Assembly (NCBI GenBank): GCA_029216955.1
Contig: JANAVB010023996.1
Span: 13,675,138 to 13,739,137 of the forward strand
DNA: 64,000 nt
Direction of reading: 5' to 3'
Source of the DNA: Iris pallida
Lineage: Eukaryota > Streptophyta > Magnoliopsida > Asparagales > Iridaceae
A program made the translations under genes and the position numbers. Positions 9,981 through 20,816 of the stretch are shown piece after piece; position 1 is the first letter of the stretch; each line of letters opens with the position of its first letter. Below the pieces are notes generated by a model, which made no database searches, was not told the origin of the DNA, and saw only the letters and a program-made list of their open reading frames with translations.

Positions 9981-11441
9981 CTAAAGATCTGCCAATAATT
10001 CTGGTTGCGCCGTCAGGAAATAAACTCCGGCTCTCCTGCTCAATGCATCTGCTACAACGTTGGCCTTCCCGGGATGATACTGCAAATCCACATCATAGTC
10101 CACCAGTAGCTCGAGCCATCTTCTCTGCCGCATATTAAGGTCCTTCTGGGTGAAAACATACTTCAGGCTCTTATGATCAGTAAAGATCTCCACTCTATCT
10201 CCGTACAAGTAGTACCTCCACAACTTCAAAGCAAACACTACCGTCGCCAATTCCAAGTCGTGGGTCGGGTAATTCTTCTTATGATCACGTAGTTGACGTG
10301 ACGCATAAGATATTACCTTCCCATGCTGCATCAAGACACACCCCAATCCTCTGCCTGAAGCGTCGTAATAAACTGTGAATCCTCCGGTCCCATCTGGAAG
10401 GGTGAGAATGGGAGCCGTTATCAAACCTCGCTTCAACTTCTCAAATGATTCCTGGCACTCTGCTGTCCAGACAAACGACACATCTTTGCGGGTCAACTGG
10501 GTCATCGGCGCTGAAATCTTTGCGAAATCTGAAACGAACCGTCGGTAGTAGCCGGCCAATCCAAGAAAGCTGCGAACCTCTGCCACTGAGCTGGATACCG
10601 GCCATGACTCGATAGCCACAATCTTCTGGGGATCCACTTCCACTCCTCCTCGGGTAATGATGTGACCCAAGTACGAAATACGATCGAGCCAGAACTCGTA
10701 TTTACTGAACTTGGCGTACAACTGATGCTTCCTAAGCGTTTGAAGGACGACTCTGAGATGCTGCTCATGCTCTGCTTCACTCTTGCTGTAGACCAGGATG
10801 TTATCTAGGAACACGATCACAAATTGGTCCAAGTAAGGCATGAAAATACGATTCATGAGGTCCATGAATACGGCCGGCGCATTGGTCGCTCTAAAGGACA
10901 TAACAAGGAACTTCCAATGCCCATACCTCGATCTGAATGCTGTCTTCGGGATGTCCTGCTCTCTGACTCTGATCTGGTGGTATCCCGACCGCAAGTCGAT
11001 CTTCGAAAACGCTGAAGCCCCTCTGAGCTGATCAAACAAGTCATCTATCCTCGGAAGAGGGTATCTGTTCTTGATTGTCACTGAATTCAATGTACGATAA
11101 TCAACACATAGCCTGGACGTACCATCCTTCTTTTTCACAAGAAGCATCGGGGCTCCCCAAGGCGATCCACTTGCACGGATGAATCCCTTGGTCCTTAGTT
11201 CTTCAATCATCTTGTATAAAATTTCCAACTCTGAAGGCGCCATTCTGTAGACTCGCTCTGATACTGGTGCTGTCCTGGGAATCAAGTCTATAGTGAACTC
11301 AATCTCCCGCTCCAGCGGCATCCCTGGAAGCTCCTCCGGAAAGACATCTGAAAACTCTTCAACTATCCGGGGCAACTGTACTGCTGCTACTGCCATCCGC
11401 AATGCTGGAGAAGATGGCTCCACTGCGCCTCTGGAAAACAA
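9981..11441 (-). pseudogene. Reverse transcriptase and RNase H of element B
   Basis: An open frame of 486 codons. RT shows [40 protein letters not shown] and [13 protein letters not shown]. The active site reads FLDNILVYS: the second Asp of the FxDD box is Asn (codon at 10800-10802, GAC to AAC), which should abolish polymerase activity. RNase H has its acidic residues in [25 protein letters not shown] and [11 protein letters not shown] at 9981 separates it from integrase, where CAG (Gln) is expected. The upstream border overlaps the protease frame by about 55 bases, a one-base frameshift near 11430 next to a TTTTGTTTTCC run. Confidence 0.93.
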
Positions 11442-11878
11442 AACTCTGGCTCGCCGGGGATACTAAAGACAACTCTGCCAATATGGCAGTCTATCCTAGC
11501 ATGCTGGTTCCTCAACCAATCCATGCCTAGGACTACATCATAGTCTGCCATAGAAAACTCTATGAATCTAGCGGGGAACTCCCTACCGCTAATTATGATC
11601 CGACACGAGGAAAACACTCGATCTACTCCCACAAGGCCATTACCAGTAAGTATATTGAGCCTCACCGATAATGACTCGGGTTCCAATCCTATCCGTGTCG
11701 CGAATCGTACAGACATGAATGAATGCGATGCACCAGAATCAAACAATACCGAAGCTGGAAAGGAGTTGACGAGAAAAGTACCTGCCACTACCTCACCTGG
11801 TGCAACTTTTTCTTCCATAGCCATCATCATGGCCTGACTTTGTCCTCTGGCTGCTGGTCCCCTCTGCTGGAAACCTTT
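11387..11878 (-). pseudogene. Aspartic protease of element B
   Basis: In the same frame as gag and separated from it by a TAG at 11879-11881. The active-site motif LFDSGASHSF is intact, followed by the flap region and VVLGMDWL, the usual second half of a gypsy retropepsin. It would cleave the gag-pol polyprotein. The frame ends at 11387 because of the shift near 11430. Confidence 0.9.
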
Positions 11879-11881
11879 CTA

Positions 11882-13191
11882 TCTATTCTGGGTCTGAGCT
11901 TGGGCTTGTGCATACTGCTGGGGGTATTGTTGCTGGAATGCCTGAGACTGAGGCGGCAAGGGCCTCGAAGACTGATACTGCTGCTGAACTGGTGCTGGGG
12001 CCGGTCCTCTCACCGAAGAGCTAGAAGGGTTAGATGCTGATGAACCACCCCTATTCGGGCAAGCCCCTATCCTATGATCTGTCGCTCCACAAGCCAGGCA
12101 CAATCCTTGTGCCCTACGACAATCTGCCACTACATGGCCTGGCTTCCCGTAATGAGAACATCCCATCGCGGAAGTCTGCTTCTGCTTCTGCTGCTGCGGG
12201 TACGTCGGGGTCGAATGTTGAACCGACGTTACTAAGGCCGCCCGCCTCGGAGTTCCAATGGTCAATCCCCTGGCTGCCGGGACTGGAGGTGATGATTGGT
12301 GCATCTGACTGTGGGACCGCTTCCTACTTTCGGTCCTATCCACGATCCTCTGGAAGGTGTACTCATGCCTCCTGGCTGCTCTCAAGACTGCATCGAACGT
12401 CTGGTGCTCGAACTGCTCAACCGCCAACAAGATCTCCAAATGCAGCCCCTGCTGGAATCGCTGGGCCCTATCAAACTCGGTCGCCACCAAGGTAGGGGCA
12501 AACCTACTCAGCCTAGAAAACTCGGTCGTATAACAATCGACCGTCCTGCCTCCTTGCTTCAAGTTGGTAAATCTGGTCTGCAGGTCGTACCGAGCCACAG
12601 CATCGAAATACTTCGTCTGGAATCTCTCTCTAAACACTGCCCAAGCAATGGGTGCCACTAATCCCATGGCTTGCGATGCCCACCAACTGCGAGCCAAGTC
12701 CAACAACTACAGGCGTACCACCGCCACCTTCTCATTCTCGGGTGTCCTAGCTGCTTTCTGAACTACCTCGGTATCCTGAAGCATGCATCCGCGTCAATCG
12801 CATCCTCGCTGCCGTCGAAGAAAGGAGGGTTCAATTGCTTGAAGCTATTCGCCGCCTGGTTCCCTGGATGACCGGCTCTAGTTAAAGCATCTTGAACTGT
12901 CTGGTGCAGGGCGTCGCTTCGACGATCCTGGAAAGCTATCAAGGTTCTGATGAGGCCTACTAAGGTACCATCATCGGGCTCTGCGGGCTGGATGGGCCGA
13001 ACTGGTGACTCTCCTCCAGTAGGCACAACTCTGGAGGCTACCCCGGAATGCTGGGCTTGATCTTCGGGTTGCTGCTGGTCCACGGGAGGTGCTCTTCCTT
13101 GCTGATCGGCAGGGTCAGGTACAGTGCCGCTGAGGAAGACGACACAAGAAAATAATAAGGAAGGACCAGGACAGATCAAGGATACAAGCAT
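11882..13191 (-). pseudogene. Gag of element B (capsid and nucleocapsid)
   Basis: The capsid part has the typical LDLARSWWASQ, FRERFQTKYF and TVDCYTTEFSRL segments. The nucleocapsid has two zinc knuckles: the second, CLACGATDHRIGAC, is complete, while the first reads CSHYGKPGHVVADC, with Tyr in place of the second Cys. A one-base deletion near 12776 shifts the N-terminal 140 codons (12763-13191) out of frame, and a TAG at 12707-12709 follows. The true start codon is uncertain; 13191 is simply the first ATG of the open frame. Confidence 0.88.
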
Positions 13192-13297
13192 GTAATCAGG
13201 GCAAGAATTTCAGGGATTTGAAAATATGGACGGAGATCAAGGAAGAATACTGATTGAGACATCTATTCGGTAAACCCTCATATTTCTTGATTGACAA

Positions 13298-13315
13298 GAC
13301 CTGCATGGGCCACCA
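13298..13315 (-). other. Candidate primer-binding site of element B, non-standard
   Basis: Nine bases inside the 5' LTR border the minus strand reads TGGTGGCCCATGCAGGTC. It starts TGG like a tRNA-complementary site but does not match the initiator-Met type TGGTATCAGAGC. Nearly the same sequence sits at the same distance from the LTR in element H and at 56843. Confidence 0.5.
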
Positions 13316-13324
13316 CTTAAACTG

Positions 13325-16088
13325 TGTCATGCCCCAGAACCAGAATACTGGAGAGCGGGGGCAGACACAGCCAGCTACGTATATTGAAATGGAACCCACC
13401 TCGATATACGGTCACGGCTGTCTAGAAATATGAGGGTTTACTACAAGCCAACAGTCTCTTAAGGTCAAGCCTACTGTCTCAATCTCAAGCAAATAATATA
13501 ATCACAAGATGTTTGACCACCAAATATATAATAAAAGGCGTCCCAAATATTACATATCAGCTGATTATGAAGCTAGTCGTACAAAATGTTAGGACTAGCA
13601 AGAGTTAAGTCATACATGATCAACCCTAGGATTTGTTAATCATGTTTACAGCCCGTAGGCAGACAGTAAGTAAAGTGTATCGAGCTAACAGGTGCTCGTC
13701 GGCTAAATGCCTCAAAAGAATAACTTTACAACAGAGTGAGCGAAACAAAATAGAAAACCCACTCGTAGCCCGGGTTCCTTCTAGTCGCCACCATTGGGCT
13801 GGAAGCTTGGTAGATCCTCGGGAGCTGCTCCAAAATCTGGCCACACAAAACCAGCTGGGTCAACCCCAGAAAGAGCAAGTGCCACAAGGGGGCCACGAAA
13901 TAAGAACAAAAGCCGGCAATCAGCACGAGAAAAATAATATTAAAACTAGAATGTAAAAAACATGTCAAGATGATATACGACGAGATAACCATGGAACTGT
14001 TCCGATAACCAGGTTACAACCCGTAAACCAAACAAGAACCGGGGTTGTAACCCTTCTTCTGAACAGAACTTGGTTTCCCACCATTTATTAGCAAGATAAT
14101 GTAAGAAATCAAGACAGGGAGCAATCTTGTACTGGATCAAGAGATGGCTAGACTGGTTATACCTCATTCAATCAATCACGGCCAAGCAGATACTACGGCT
14201 TACTACTTTAACTAACTAAGGTTATCACAGGCCTAATTACTAACAAGATGTAGTGAGATTATTCTACAGCCACAAGCCCTGCAGACCATCCAGGCTACCC
14301 AGGTTAAAAATTAGGGGTTGAATTCAAGTGGGTACATCGCCCAGAAGACAAATGTACCCTTAGGTGACTTAGAGGGTACAACACGCGACGGTGTGCTGGA
14401 AATGTGCCCTACTCGACGGCAGGCTACAAATCCCAAGAGCGCCCAGGTAACGGGATTGCCTGTAGCTGTGTCATCTCTTCATGACTACTGTGTTATTCTA
14501 GTTATTAACCTTAATCTATTTTAGTAGGAGCTCCTGACCGTGGTACTCAGGAGTCCCATCCTAGACATGATGCAAGACAGGACGAGTGGATTAATAAGCA
14601 AGCAAGAAAGAACCACCCACGGTGTCAAGGCAGGTCAAGTTAAGTTATCAAGATAAATCATGTCAGGGTACTTGTCAGGAGTGCACCACGACGGGCCACT
14701 ATCATGTCATTTAGTCATGTCAGGAGTGCACCACTACGGGTCACTGCCGTGCTATGCTAGTTCCTAGCCATATCATGCCATGTACAATAGTCATTCCAAA
14801 CATATTAAGTAAAATCAAGTTCATGACAAAAGACGTAAGGATATAAAATGGGCGTAAAATATCTAATAAAATATCAATATACAGGATAATAGAAAAGCCA
14901 AGCTTAAATAAATAAGACTAAAACTCCAAGAGCCAATGGGTTAAGCAAAGGGATCAAGGGGTAGCATACGTACAAAAGCACGCACGCAAGGCTCGCTCAA
15001 GTCTGCGTACCAAGGCACACTCAAGGGGAGCAGCGTACGTAAAAGTCATACATGCTCAAGGGGAGCAGCTGCGTGAAAGTCACGCATGCTCAAGGGAGTA
15101 GCTGCGTGAAAAGTCACGCACGCTCAAGGGGAGCAGCTGCGTGAAAGTCACGCACGCTCAAGGGAGTAGCTGCGTGAAAAGTCATGCAAGCTCAAGGGAG
15201 TAGCTGCGTGAAAGTCACGCACGCTCAAGGGGAGCAACTGCGTGAAAAGTCACGCACGCACAAGGGAGCAGCTGCGTAAAAAGTCACGCAAGCTCAAGGG
15301 AGTAGTTGCGTGAAAAGTCACGCAAGCTCAAGGGAGACACGCTTCCAATAGGAAGCTACTCAAGTCAGCGTACGCAGCGCTAAAGAGCGCGCGTAGCTCA
15401 GTGTACGTGAGTTTAAATAGCTCTGCACACTGCTCACTGTCTCCTCCAAACAGCAAGAACACCATGGATGATCCCAAAGCTTCCAAGCATCATAACTTGG
15501 CCATCCGAACTCTAAATCCGGATTTCTAAAGTTCCAACTGGAGTGAAACTGAATGCTCTTCCACATGGAAACATCAAAACCCATGAAAAACCAACCAAAA
15601 CAGCTTAAACCATGCCAAATCCGAAAATGGGAAAAACCTAGATCTAGAACAATGGAGACTTCAAATCATAAAATACCAAGACCTAATGTTGATCACCATG
15701 TCCTAATCTAGCAAATGAACAAATAAAAGAGGGCTCTCATGTAGTGGCAAGGTGCATTTGCGTAGGGTTGGGAGAGTTGTGTTGAGGAAGGAGAAGAAGA
15801 AGAAGAAGGAAATTAATGGTGGAGGTTATGAGGAGAGAGAGTGGTAGGTAGGGATATAAAGAAGGGGAGTTGTGGTGTATTAAGGGTGGAGTGTAGGGCT
15901 AGGGTGTTCCAACACATAAAACCGAACCAAACCGAACCATCCCCAATAAAATCGAGCCATGCCAAAACCTAAAATACGGGAAATACCAAAATCCCACAAG
16001 CTAAAAAAATAAAAATACATGCCAAAATCCAGATACGAGTATAAATACGAAATACGAGAAAATATAAAAATTAGAAAATGGGGTGACA
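13325..16088 (-). repeat. 5' LTR of element B
   Basis: Starts TGTCATGCCCCAGAACC and ends GGGTGACA; partner of 5572-8314. The C-to-T change in the first bases (TGTCAC to TGTCAT) fits CpG decay. Contains the minisatellite at 15025-15335. Confidence 0.93.
15025..15335. repeat. Minisatellite in 5' LTR of B, about 9 units of 33-35 bp
   Basis: Same unit as in the other LTR (GCGTGA-AAAG-TCACGC hairpin plus GCTCAAGGG), with one more copy. The two LTRs were identical at insertion, so the array has changed copy number since. Confidence 0.88.
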
Positions 16089-16740
16089 ACTTCTGAGGTA
16101 TCTTGTGGACAGTGATGGTCAATAGTTTGAACTTATCAGGGTTCTTCTTTTTCATCCAAATTGTGAGAGGCTTCGGAGTACTTTTTGGATAGTATGTCCT
16201 TTGACTCGAATAATCAGGGGACCATCATTGGAGGATGAATTTGCTTCAGCTTTATTGTCAGCTTCGTTGTCGTTATCCTTGGAGGGCTGAGATTGGTAAA
16301 GTACCGAATCTCCATAGTAGGCTTCGATGACCTTAAAAGGATCGACATCGGCAAACTCCGTCTTTACGACACCATCGCTGTTGACGTACTTGAAGCACTG
16401 ATGAAGTGTGGAAGAAACGATCATATTCTCGTGTATCCATGGATGTCCCAACAAGACGTTATAGGATACATTGGCATCGATCACATAGCAAGAAACCTTC
16501 GTTCGGAGATCACTGATCTGGCACTTGAGACGGATCTTGCCCAGCGGGTGGCTTCTTCCAGCATTGAAAGCCATGATAGTTGTATTGGTTGCAGATAGCT
16601 TATGCAGAGGGATTCCTAGAATTTGAAGCAAACTTCTAGGGATGATGCTGAGGGAGAAACCTAGATCGATGTGCATCTGATCCACCTTAATCTCCCCGAT
16701 ATACCCTGTATAGTACAGGGGTATATCATGACGATTTTTT
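16089..16740 (-). pseudogene. Protease region of element A
   Basis: A minus-strand frame of 177 codons with a degenerate retropepsin. MHIDLGFSLSIIP holds the Asp-Leu-Gly triad that Tat proteases use in place of DSG. VLLGHPWIHE is the usual downstream motif. Upstream bases encode IPLYYTGYIGEI, also typical of the Tat gag-pro junction. The segment ends at the element B insertion; its continuation is at 5571 and below. Confidence 0.8.
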
Positions 16741-18972
16741 TAGTAGCATGTCCTCTTGTAAAAAGGTGATGTTGGGCACCACTTCTATAGTACTGTGGCA
16801 GTGGGGACATGAGACATGGTCTTCAGCGGGGGCTTTGACTTTAGCGAGATAAGAGCCGGCATGTAGTAATGCCCCACTTAAGGCCTTCAACGTTTCTTTG
16901 TAGAGTCGCAATAGATTGAACAGAGATAACCTGGCAGGTGTATTGGCCAGCTGTGCCAGTATGTCAAAGTTGTAGGGCCGATCCATGCCTTCGGGAGCTG
17001 GCGCCTTCAGAGATTTGTCAAACCGCGTCTCCTTTTGCTTGGCTTTGTCAGTAGTTGAAGGCTTAGACGGGCCGGCTTCTGAGATTATGGAGACAGCAGG
17101 AGCTTAAGAAGGTACTACTTCTTCTTATGCGAGATCGTATGTTCGAAGATAAGCCTTCCTCGATCGCGTGTCGCCAGATAGAACTTCGTAGATGGAAAAA
17201 GACACCATATGACATGACTTGTATTTCTTGCCCTTTTTTGCTTTAGAAGATACCACCCCCTGTGTTATTTCTCGTACAAGGTCCGGATGGACCCACATGA
17301 TCTCACCACGTTCAGTCGTGAGTGGCACCAAGGTTGAGTTGCGAGCTGGCGGTAGGTTGACGACTTCCATTATTGCCTTGAGGATCGGGATCACGCCGTC
17401 TAGGACTTCTGTGGGAGGAAAGTCACCAAACTGAAGAGAGATCAGTTAGAAGATACAACCTTGTCTTCAGCTTCGAGGTTGATCACTTGGCTGTCGATAA
17501 GCTGTTGTATCTTATTTTTCAGGACGATGCAGTCCTTGGTAGAATGATGCACGTACTGATGATAGAGACAGTACTTGGGATCGTTCAGTTGGTTCGCCTC
17601 TGTAGGACGTCGTGGTGGAGGCAATGTCAGTTTATTATCCTTCGTCAATGTGTAAAAAATGGTAATGACATCGTCTTCGTCAAAGGAGAAGGTCTCCTTA
17701 GGCTTGTCGGAGGCACCCTGAGAATTAGAAGCTCCCTTGGAAGTGTCGACCTTCAGGACTTCTTTTCCTTTACCCCTACGGACATGGATAGTTTAAGGAT
17801 GCTTGCCCTTGTCTTCAGATTTGGGTGTTTTCAACCTCAGTAGTTCCAAATTAGGAACGTTATTTCCAGCAGCATCAGCGGCCCCAATGAAAGTGGGCCA
17901 TATAATACTTATGTATGCCCAGACAGAATATTATTGTAGGAAGGAAGTTATGTCGACAAGTATCCATAAGTCTGAGTCTGGTATGCCAAAGGATGTCTTC
18001 AATGCTAGCCGCCTGAAGCGTTCGATGAAAGCAGTGACAGACTCAGTCCTCCTTTGCTTGGTCTCGATGAGGGTGGACATGCTAACATGTATACCACTCT
18101 CATAAAACCTGTTGAGGAACAACCTCTCCAAGTCTTTAAAAGAATTGATACAACCGTCAGGAAGACTGCAGAACCATTCAAAAGCTACCCCTATAAGTAG
18201 CATTCTCCCATTCAGAAGGATAAGGTTGAGATATCCCTATCTTCTGAAGCTCGTCTTTGTGTGAGATGGTATCGAGACGGGCAACCAGGAAATCAATTGC
18301 ATCCTGTTGATTGAGCAGGTATTGGGAAACGGCTGTTGAACGGTTGTTAGGCTTCGTTGGCGAAGGACCACCCTCAGCATTTGTAAGATTTAGCGGAGGC
18401 ACAACGGAATGATACTCCTTTTGTAGTGAAGAAGGGTTGTTGTTATGAGCCGGACTGACACAAGCCGAGACATTTTATTGGGGTAGAGGAACAGCCCCAG
18501 TATCTTGGACCGCCATGATACTGGTAAGCATATCAGTGATCTTGGCAAATACTGTTTCAAGACCCTCTAGCCGTTTGCTGGTCTGATCACTAGCTTCTTC
18601 AGGTCTTCTCCATTTACCATGTATGTAGATAACATGCGAGAATGAACGGAGAAAATAGTACAAATGGTGCTGATACTATCTGTCTTTGAGTTGACAAGTC
18701 CCTCATCTTCAGGTAAGGGATGTAGATAGTAGCCATCATACTTGGAGAGATCGTCGCCCTCTGGAAGTCTACCCCCAGCGTGAAGGTCATCCACTTCAGA
18801 CTCTAAGGGAATACTACCCCCAGCTTGGGAGTCCTCGTCATCTATACCGAATATCTTTGACCGAGTACCCATATAGACTCCTTCAGATGTGATAGCCTGC
18901 TGGCCATCTATTGGTAGACTTTTTCTCCCTCTTCTCGTGAAACTGAGGGAGAAAGTTGGGTTCGTGGTCCAT
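16741..18972 (-). pseudogene. Gag of element A (Tat), fragmented
   Basis: Several minus-strand frames add up to a long Tat gag. A likely start is the ATG at 18970-18972 (MDHEPNFLPQF). The acidic N-terminal part is at 18567-18872. The retrotransposon gag/capsid module at 17931-18203 reads AFEWFCSLPDGCINSFKDLE and FIERFRRLALK. A zinc-knuckle-like motif YCLYHQYVHHSTKDC is at about 17560-17600. At least five frame changes and several stops are present. Gag would build the particle and package the RNA. Confidence 0.8.
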
Positions 18973-19476
18973 CGTCTTTGATTGGGACTTCAATAAGGGG
19001 GACCCCATGAAGCTATGTTAGATGAAACACACAGCGGCTTTTCATCGTCAGAGAAATACAACTGTCAAAACACGGACTGTCTCTGAGGCACTCTCGTTGC
19101 TTTGGAGTAGCAACAGTTGATGACAATACTGGTGTACGGATGTGCACCATGAATTGTTATGTCCTCCCTCGCTTTACACTTATGATTTATCATGTCGTGT
19201 AAGTCAGCGGAAGAGAGTTTTACAATAAAACCCATGTTAAATGCATCGGCGAGCTTTACATATGGGTTTGTAAAGAGAGTTGGCGCATCCAGACTTAGTT
19301 CACGTGCAGGGGCAATCCCCATACCTAAGTTCTGTGATGTCCTTGAAGACAACCCTGTGCTATACGCGTTGGGGCCTATTTTTTTACGGTAGGCGCATAG
19401 GCCCTGGAGACTGGCTTTGGGCGCATGCTTTTTGGCAGCATGTCTGAGCTTCCTCGATGTGGGTGCATAGTATGGA
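18973..19476 (-). other. Leader between ORF1 and gag of element A
   Basis: A 95-codon minus-strand frame at 19065-19352 is present, but I recognise no family and do not call it a gene. The stretch near 19380-19510 repeats the motif TGGGCGCAT or TGGGTGCAT that also fills the LTR. Confidence 0.5.
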
Positions 19477-20025
19477 TCAGTTGAGCCTGGTCACATAGCC
19501 TTGGGCGTATAGCTTTGGGTGCATGCTTGGTGGAGTAGCGCTGTTTTCTTCCAGCTTTGCCTTCTTCGTTTGTGAGCCTCGCTGGGTTTGCCCAGAGTGT
19601 CGCACACTCCGATTCTTGGCATCGTAGTATTTTTCTTTGCTAAGTCTCGGGCGTTGAACACTCTGTTGTTGGTTGCACAAGAAAGAAGTCGCTAGGCTAG
19701 TAGAGCCCGGAACATTGTGAGCCTTCTTTATTTGGGGAGCTTCTGTGGCAGTGCCATACGCACATGTGATAGAGTCCTCCAGTTGCATATCTGCTATAAC
19801 ACTGGCAGGATATGCACGACGAGCCTTCGGAAGCCAAGTCTTGCGAGACTTGTTTGGCTTCGCTGATTTTGAGGGAGTAGAGTCGTCCCTTGAGAGCATC
19901 TCTTCTAACGCCTGCTGATCGAACTTCACGATCAGCCTCTTCTGAGTGCTCTCCACTTTATCGGTATCGGATTACGTCACCACCTTCTCGTCAGAGGAAA
20001 AGGTAGTCCCCAGCAGAGTCGCCAT
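19477..20025 (-). pseudogene. Leader ORF (ORF1) of element A, ATG inside primer-binding site
   Basis: The minus-strand ATG at 20025-20023 overlaps the first bases of the primer-binding site, so the protein begins MATLLGTTFSSDEKVVT, its first residues read from the site itself. One TAA at about codon 18 (fits CAA to TAA) interrupts a frame that otherwise continues for about 183 codons to 19477. The protein is basic and polar (KFDQQALEEML, KPNKSRKTWLPKARR) with no recognised domain. Ogre-type Tat elements are known to carry an extra ORF upstream of gag; whether this is homologous cannot be decided here. Confidence 0.55.
20007..20024 (-). other. Primer-binding site of element A
   Basis: The minus strand reads TGGCGACTCTGCTGGGGA, 4 bases inside the LTR. 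This is the kind of site, attributed to tRNA-Arg, known from Ogre/Tat elements, and it fixes the orientation of A. Confidence 0.85.
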
Positions 20026-20028
20026 TTT

Positions 20029-20816
20029 TGTGGACACACACAAAAAGAAAAAGAAATGCTGTCTTTTCTTTATTGGTGTAAGGCACCATAAATCGAGTAC
20101 GCCAGAGAGATCCTACGCTGAGGATCCCCGAGTACAAAAAAGAATTATGGGGAATGGGACGATGGAGATAGAGCGGTAGTTGCTCCTTTACTCCGTTGAC
20201 ACTCCGATTACAAAAGTGGGAGAAAACCTAAGAAAGTTGCTAACTCTCGGCTCGCTGGCAAGAAGTGCAACAAGTTGGCTCTTGAAAATGCTCTCCGTTC
20301 TGTGTTTTGAAGACAGATGAGACCCCTTTTTATAGTAGTTCTTGAGCTGGAATGATGTTATGCACCCACATAAGGAAACGTACTGGTTTTTATGTGGGTG
20401 CATGGTCATGCTTTGGGTGCATAGAATGTAGGCGCATGCAGGCTATGTGATCGTGGATTGATCGTGGTGCTGACGTGGCCGCATGCTTCGGTGCACGGCT
20501 GCTCGTGGAGACTGACGTGGCCGTACACTTTGGTGTACGTTTTGATCGTGGCTTTGACCGAGTCAGGGGCTGTTCTGGCTTGGGTGCATAGCCTGAAACA
20601 GGGCTATGTGCCCCCTTCTAGAGGAGCTTGTCTTAGGCGCATGGGCATATGACCTCATTGGAGCTTGGGCGCATATGACCTTGCTGGAAGCTTTGGGCGC
20701 ATAAGGCTCATTGGTGACTTGGGCGCATAAGGCTCTTTGGTGACTTGGGCGCATAAGGCTCTTTGGTGACTTAGGCACATAAGTCCAGTCTGCTAAAATT
20801 TTTATGCTTCTGCACA
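20029..20816 (-). repeat. 5' LTR of element A
   Basis: Borders are inferred from the primer-binding site on one side and from the resumption of element C coding sequence on the other. Ends TGTG and CACA are inverted. No partner LTR is in the window, so the limits could be off by a few bases. Contains a tandem array at 20636-20782. Confidence 0.75.
20636..20782. repeat. Tandem 26-bp repeats in LTR of element A
   Basis: About five to six units of TTGGGCGCATAAGGCTCTTTGGTGAC type; unit starts at about 20665, 20693, 20719, 20745 and 20771. The motif GGGCGCAT or GGGTGCAT also recurs singly from 19400 to 20640. Confidence 0.85.

Larger units (their letters stand above)
5572..16088 (-). mobile_element. 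Element B: full-length chromovirus (Del/Tekay type) nested in element A
   Basis: The element is 10,517 bp with LTRs of 2743 and 2764 bp that start TGTCA and end TGACA. Flanks read CCTTC on the left and ACTTC on the right, a 5-bp target duplication with one mismatch. Between the LTRs on the minus strand lie gag, protease, RT-RNase H and an integrase with a chromodomain, in chromovirus order. Gag, pol and both LTRs are all present. The element is disabled by premature stops and two frameshifts. It is the least decayed coding element in the window, so its insertion is relatively recent. Confidence 0.93.
1..20816 (-). mobile_element. Element A: Tat-lineage Ty3/gypsy retrotransposon, 3' end outside window
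   Basis: Read on the minus strand from 20816 downwards the order is 5' LTR, primer-binding site, leader ORF, gag, protease, RT, RNase H, a second (archaeal-type) RNase H, integrase, non-coding zone and an ORF on the opposite strand. Two RNase H domains in tandem are the hallmark of the Tat/Ogre group. The 3' LTR must lie left of position 1. After removing nested element B (5572-16088) at least 10.3 kb belongs to A. All of its reading frames are broken by stops and frameshifts, so it is inactive. The sequence just right of its LTR (20817 onwards) is integrase coding sequence of element C, so A inserted into C. Confidence 0.9.

Noticed and set aside
12034..12661. Long plus-strand ORFs opposite the gag of B
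   Set aside because: They are antisense shadows of GC-rich gag coding sequence; no domain and no conserved start.
16698..16727. Imperfect palindrome GATATACCCTGTA-TAG-TACAGGGGTATATC
   Set aside because: It lies in conserved Tat coding sequence (LYYTGYIG), which explains the bases; likely chance.
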